DNA of 64,000 nucleotides from Aquiflexum lacus (lineage in GTDB: Bacteria; Bacteroidota; Bacteroidia; Cytophagales; Cyclobacteriaceae): the NCBI RefSeq assembly GCF_015476655.1, contig NZ_JABFHF010000001.1:186001-250000 (forward strand), given 5' to 3'. How positions within the stretch are numbered: the first letter of the stretch is position 1; every line of letters starts with the position of its first letter. Position numbers and translations under genes: made by a program. This document shows positions 63,543 to 64,000 of this stretch, piece by piece. The notes under the pieces were generated by a model, which saw only the letters and a list, made by a program, of their open reading frames with translations, was not told where the DNA came from and made no database searches.

Positions 63543-64000
63543 TTTTTGAAATGGTAGAAACAGAGCATTTGAGTATGTAGCCCAAGTCTTTGTTGGAAAA
63601 ATGGTTCATCTCGTGTGGAAAATGCTTTCTCATTTTTTTCAATGCGGTTTCTCGAGGAAGGTTAAATGCTTCATGCCACAAAACAGCATCCATTAAAATC
63701 TGTCTGTTTATATAAGATGCTAATTCTGCTACATCAGGTATTTTTTTAAGCAAAATCATTTCTGCTTCGTCAAGGAGTTCGAATACAGAAACATAGCTGA
63801 GTGCTTTGAGGTAAAAATCTGATGGTTCATTATTGAAATAAGAAGCTAAATCGGAAGCGATTTTTCCCGAGCCAAATATCCTTACCCTGTAGTCTCTTCC
63901 TTTTTCAGATGGGATCATTTTAGCAATATGACCTCTGTAAACATACCTTGCATAATGTTCTATCTCGCCTGGTTTTTTGATAATTTCCCCCTTTGAATAT
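63505..64000 (-). CDS. Crp/Fnr-family regulator, 5' end beyond the window
   Basis: The frame is open to the right edge; about 164 residues are visible. Its upstream part reads YSKGEIIKKPGEIEHYARYVYRGH, then GRDYRVRIFGSGKIASDLASYFNNEPSDF, the beta-roll of the cyclic nucleotide-binding fold (positions spread over about 63760-63999), and it ends with FSNKDLGYILKCSVSTISKIKS, the helix-turn-helix. The start codon is not in the window. Its nearness to the terpene synthase gene suggests it may control the island genes, which is inference. Confidence 0.8.
   Translation of the reverse strand, partial: YSKGEIIKKPGEIEHYARYVYRGHIAKMIPSEKGRDYRVRIFGSGKIASDLASYFNNEPSDFYLKALSYVSVFELLDEAEMILLKKIPDVAELASYINRQILMDAVLWHEAFNLPRETALKKMRKHFPHEMNHFSNKDLGYILKCSVSTISKIKSSMDDVYPAL

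Overview
The window looks like a chromosomal segment of a Bacteroidota bacterium, most likely class Cytophagia and near the family Cyclobacteriaceae. This rests on gene content (DUF4421 and DUF6090 family proteins, a CrtA-like protein, a diheme cytochrome paired with a beta-helix lipoprotein, a 5'-nucleotidase split into two genes, many Sec lipoproteins) and on promoters of the Bacteroidota type (TTTG, about 19 nt, TAnnTTTG), best seen upstream of sucD and of the tRNA-Val genes. Genus cannot be fixed from the sequence alone. DNA is AT-rich throughout.

Layout. 1-8.6 kb: mostly minus-strand cell-envelope and accessory genes (partial MntP-like transporter, beta-lactamase-family hydrolase, lipoproteins including one with a frameshift, CrtA-like protein, M23 peptidase, DUF6090 protein, hydrolase, EEP-family protein). 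8.8-17.6 kb: sucD, then a plus-strand run of a periplasmic-sensing histidine kinase, a receiver-kinase, a LolD-like ATPase, an FtsX-like permease with histidine-rich loops and a DUF3299 protein, then a class IV aminotransferase. 17.7-20.2 kb: MerC protein with a dyad across its start, a lipoprotein, and the operon hemJ-like, SCO1-like, cytochrome c. 20.3-36 kb: housekeeping genes, with meaB, dnaA, split nucleotidase, both methylmalonyl-CoA mutase subunits, a DUF389 protein, ferredoxin and its reductase, a MarR regulator and an aminotransferase. MeaB and the mutase subunits form one metabolic module with sucD (succinyl-CoA).

36-42.2 kb: glycosyltransferase, a long AT-rich spacer ending in a candidate structured RNA, a DUF4421 protein, an ALDH7-type dehydrogenase, and then an unusual array of two intact tRNA-Val genes, tRNA-like remnants carrying palindromes, and an exact 346-bp tandem duplication holding a GIY-YIG nuclease gene, followed by a decayed toxin-antitoxin pair. 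42-57 kb: TonB receptor, M1 peptidase, cytochrome/beta-helix pair, Crp-type regulator, ruvC, two processive-type glycosyltransferases flanking a SpoIIE phosphatase and a polysaccharide deacetylase, a polypurine repeat tract, tatD and ansA.

57.0-64 kb looks like the start of an integrative island: tRNA-Ser, a tyrosine recombinase, a two-motif phospholipase D family protein, a class I terpene synthase, two unrecognised proteins (one with a C-terminal domain resembling the RNA polymerase alpha C-terminal domain) and a partial Crp/Fnr regulator running off the right end. This terpene synthase island and the tRNA-Val/GIY-YIG array are the two parts most worth following up.
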